DNA from: Ascarosepion bandense
Lineage: Eukaryota > Mollusca > Cephalopoda > Sepiida > Sepiidae
DNA: 64,000 nucleotides
Assembly (NCBI GenBank): GCA_037127315.1
Contig: JBBBDQ010001923.1
Coordinates: forward strand, 1 to 64,000
Reading direction: 5' to 3'
The translations under genes and the position numbers were made by a program. Under the pieces are notes generated by a model. That model saw only the letters and a program-made list of their open reading frames with translations, searched no databases and was not told where the DNA came from. Position 1 is the first letter of the stretch; the number at the start of each line of letters is the position of its first letter. Below are positions 62,816 through 64,000 of the stretch, one piece after another.

Positions 62816-63249
62816 GTTTACTGGAGATATTGAGTTTAATATTAATTTCTTTTTGGTGGGTCGTAAATTGTTTTATTTTGGCAGTCGATTATGAGACCAA
62901 ATTCATTTAAGAAGTCAAATCCAAGGAGAGGATTGGTGATATCTGCGACCACAAATATCCAGGAAAATGACCTTCTCAAACTAGGTATCCCAATCTCTAG
63001 GTTTCTTGTCCGTGGCATTTTATCTTCTCTTCATTAGCAGTGGTGAGTGATACTGGTGTTGGGTTTAATGAGACGCCGTTTAACATAGACACTGGTAATA
63101 TTGTTGTCATTAATCGTGCATTGATTTGCAATAGTGGCGAACTCAAGGGGACAGACATGGTTCGCGCTGCTAGTTTCACCGAGTCTGTTGGTGTTGGTGT
63201 GGGTGGACGCGAGCTTGGTAGTATTTTTATATTTTGTTTCTTCGGCCAT
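62816..63249 (-). pseudogene. Element 2 gag start fused to a protease remnant
   Basis: ATG at 63,247-63,249 opens MAEETKYKNTTKLA, plausibly the start of gag. The sequence soon turns into a protease-like region read in two frames: LNGVSLNPTPVSLTTANEEK, then after a frameshift near 63,000 SLRRSFSWIFVVADITNPLL and GFDFLNEFGLIIDCQNKTIY. No DTG or DSG triad and no zinc knuckle are visible, so an internal deletion removed gag and the protease active site. Confidence 0.7.
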
Positions 63250-63494
63250 TTACACCAAGGTTTGCAAGTTCTCGCTTGCTCGGCAAAGTAGAGGTGTGCT
63301 CTATATATTTTCGTTTTCTGTTCAGGAAATAAGGTTTAATTCCTATCGGCATAGAAACATTGTTTTTGTTTTTATCAGTTTTTTTTGTTTTTTTTTTCTA
63401 CTTACGTTGAAGGTTCTCTCTTAAAACGTTAGCGACGCGAAGTTGAAATGTTGCATTTATCCTGGAGTTTCGTGAAGGTTGCGTTTATATCCTT

Positions 63495-63510
63495 GAAGTC
63501 GGGATCATCA
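63495..63510 (-). promoter_or_regulatory. Element 2 primer-binding site, tRNA-Trp type
   Basis: One base inside the 5' LTR, the minus strand reads TGATGATCCCGACTTC. This matches the tRNA-Trp primer site used by CsRn1-clade elements (TGGTGACCCCGACGTG) at 12 of 16 positions. The match to the family is from memory. Confidence 0.65.
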
Positions 63511-63511
63511 T

Positions 63512-63893
63512 TGTAATATTTGTACCCGGTATGTTTTGGATAATAATTAAGAGATACAAATATTAACCTGTTAAAACAAACTTTATTTAACTTCGTCTAC
63601 ATTCTTGTGTGAGTCCCTCGTGGCTGGCTAAAATGTCTGTTGGCGGGAGTAGCACATGTGGCTGGTGTGAAATCTTTTGAGGAATTAAAAAAAACTGAAC
63701 TGCTACTAGTTGATGGTCAGTAGGGATGGGCCAGAGAGAGAGGGAGAGAAAGAGAGGGAGTGAGAGATGAAGGGATTTCTGGGATAGTAGTTCATGACCT
63801 AGGTGGAAGCACTTGGAGAAGAGGAGGGAGAAGAAGACAAAGTTAATATGTTTAGGTAGTATTATTTCTGACCTCTAGTAAGGGGGTACTACA
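63512..63893 (-). repeat. Element 2 5' LTR
   Basis: 382 bp, the same ends as the other LTR. It has extra segments CTAAAATGTCTGTTGG (about 63,628-63,643) and an extra GAGAGAGG-type unit in the purine tract. About 2.5% substitution between the two LTRs makes this insertion older than element 1. Confidence 0.92.
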
Positions 63894-64000
63894 TATTCTT
63901 GGCTAAGTAAAAACTTTTCATCACCCCATTAATATTGATCACAAGAAAATTTAAATTTATATAAATTTTAAAAATCTTCAAGTAGACTGTTAAATGAAAT
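63894..64000. other. AT-rich flank, nothing recognised
   Basis: 107 bases of AT-rich DNA after element 2, with no feature. Confidence 0.6.

Larger units (their letters stand above)
59714..63893 (-). mobile_element. CsRn1-like Ty3/gypsy LTR retrotransposon, gag-deleted (element 2)
   Basis: A 4,180-bp element on the minus strand: 5' LTR at 63,512-63,893, protease remnant, reverse transcriptase, RNase H, integrase, 3' LTR at 59,714-60,070. Pol resembles the CsRn1 clade: DRYPIPNINSFTTKL and YIDD in RT, RFYWPHMDKIIKELCASC and CQQAKIYRHTKSPV in integrase, VSIDRLKPC at the Pol end. The primer site also fits tRNA-Trp, the primer usual for that clade. Only about 330 bp separate the 5' LTR from protease, so almost all of gag is gone. 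Pol has multiple frameshifts and stops. I find no matching target duplication (ATAAT before, TATTC after). Confidence 0.88.

Overview
This is a repeat-dominated stretch of a eukaryotic nuclear genome. It is very AT-rich, has no operons, and carries LTR retrotransposons, a LINE remnant and a mariner remnant. The combination (CsRn1-like and other Ty3/gypsy elements, an RLE-type LINE tail, a mariner) points to an invertebrate animal. A mollusc, perhaps a cephalopod, is my guess, but nothing here proves the species. I see no intact host gene, tRNA or rRNA.

Positions 1-39,803 are satellite DNA. Satellite A (1-10,790 and 24,649-39,803) has a ~400-bp monomer built from two diverged ~200-bp halves. 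At the left edge it is homogenised into a ~4.0-kb, ten-monomer higher-order repeat (copies near 1, 4,001 and 8,001, the third shortened by two monomers), which ends sharply at 9,677. Divergence then rises to the right, and 34,538-38,365 is inverted. Satellite B (10,791-24,648) sits between the two A blocks. It has a ~246-bp unit made of five ~50-bp sub-repeats, contains recent perfect 246-bp duplications, and has a perfect 100-bp inverted repeat. The layout looks like the edge of a centromeric or pericentromeric array passing into a chromosome arm.

Positions 39,804-50,330 are nested mobile DNA. A decayed minus-strand LINE (C-terminal reverse-transcriptase tail with a CCHC knuckle and an RLE-like endonuclease segment, 3' end at a TTA/AT microsatellite) is interrupted at 43,313 by a 6,950-bp Ty3/gypsy LTR retrotransposon (43,317-50,266) flanked by a TAGT target duplication. 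The LTR element is young (about 6 differences between its 472-bp LTRs) but damaged: gag and integrase carry frameshifts, and the protease has DTE instead of DTG. Its gag-pol overlap contains a textbook -1 ribosomal frameshift signal: the heptamer GGGAAAC, an 8-nt spacer and a 9-bp stem-loop.

Positions 50,331-59,713 are mostly AT-rich non-coding DNA. They hold microsatellites, a mariner-family transposase pseudogene (minus strand, 53,454-54,698, split by a 265-bp insertion) and a decayed coding-like stretch (about 55,240-56,770) that I cannot name. Positions 59,714-63,893 are a second, older LTR element on the minus strand, CsRn1-like in its Pol and its tRNA-Trp-type primer site, which has lost nearly all of gag.
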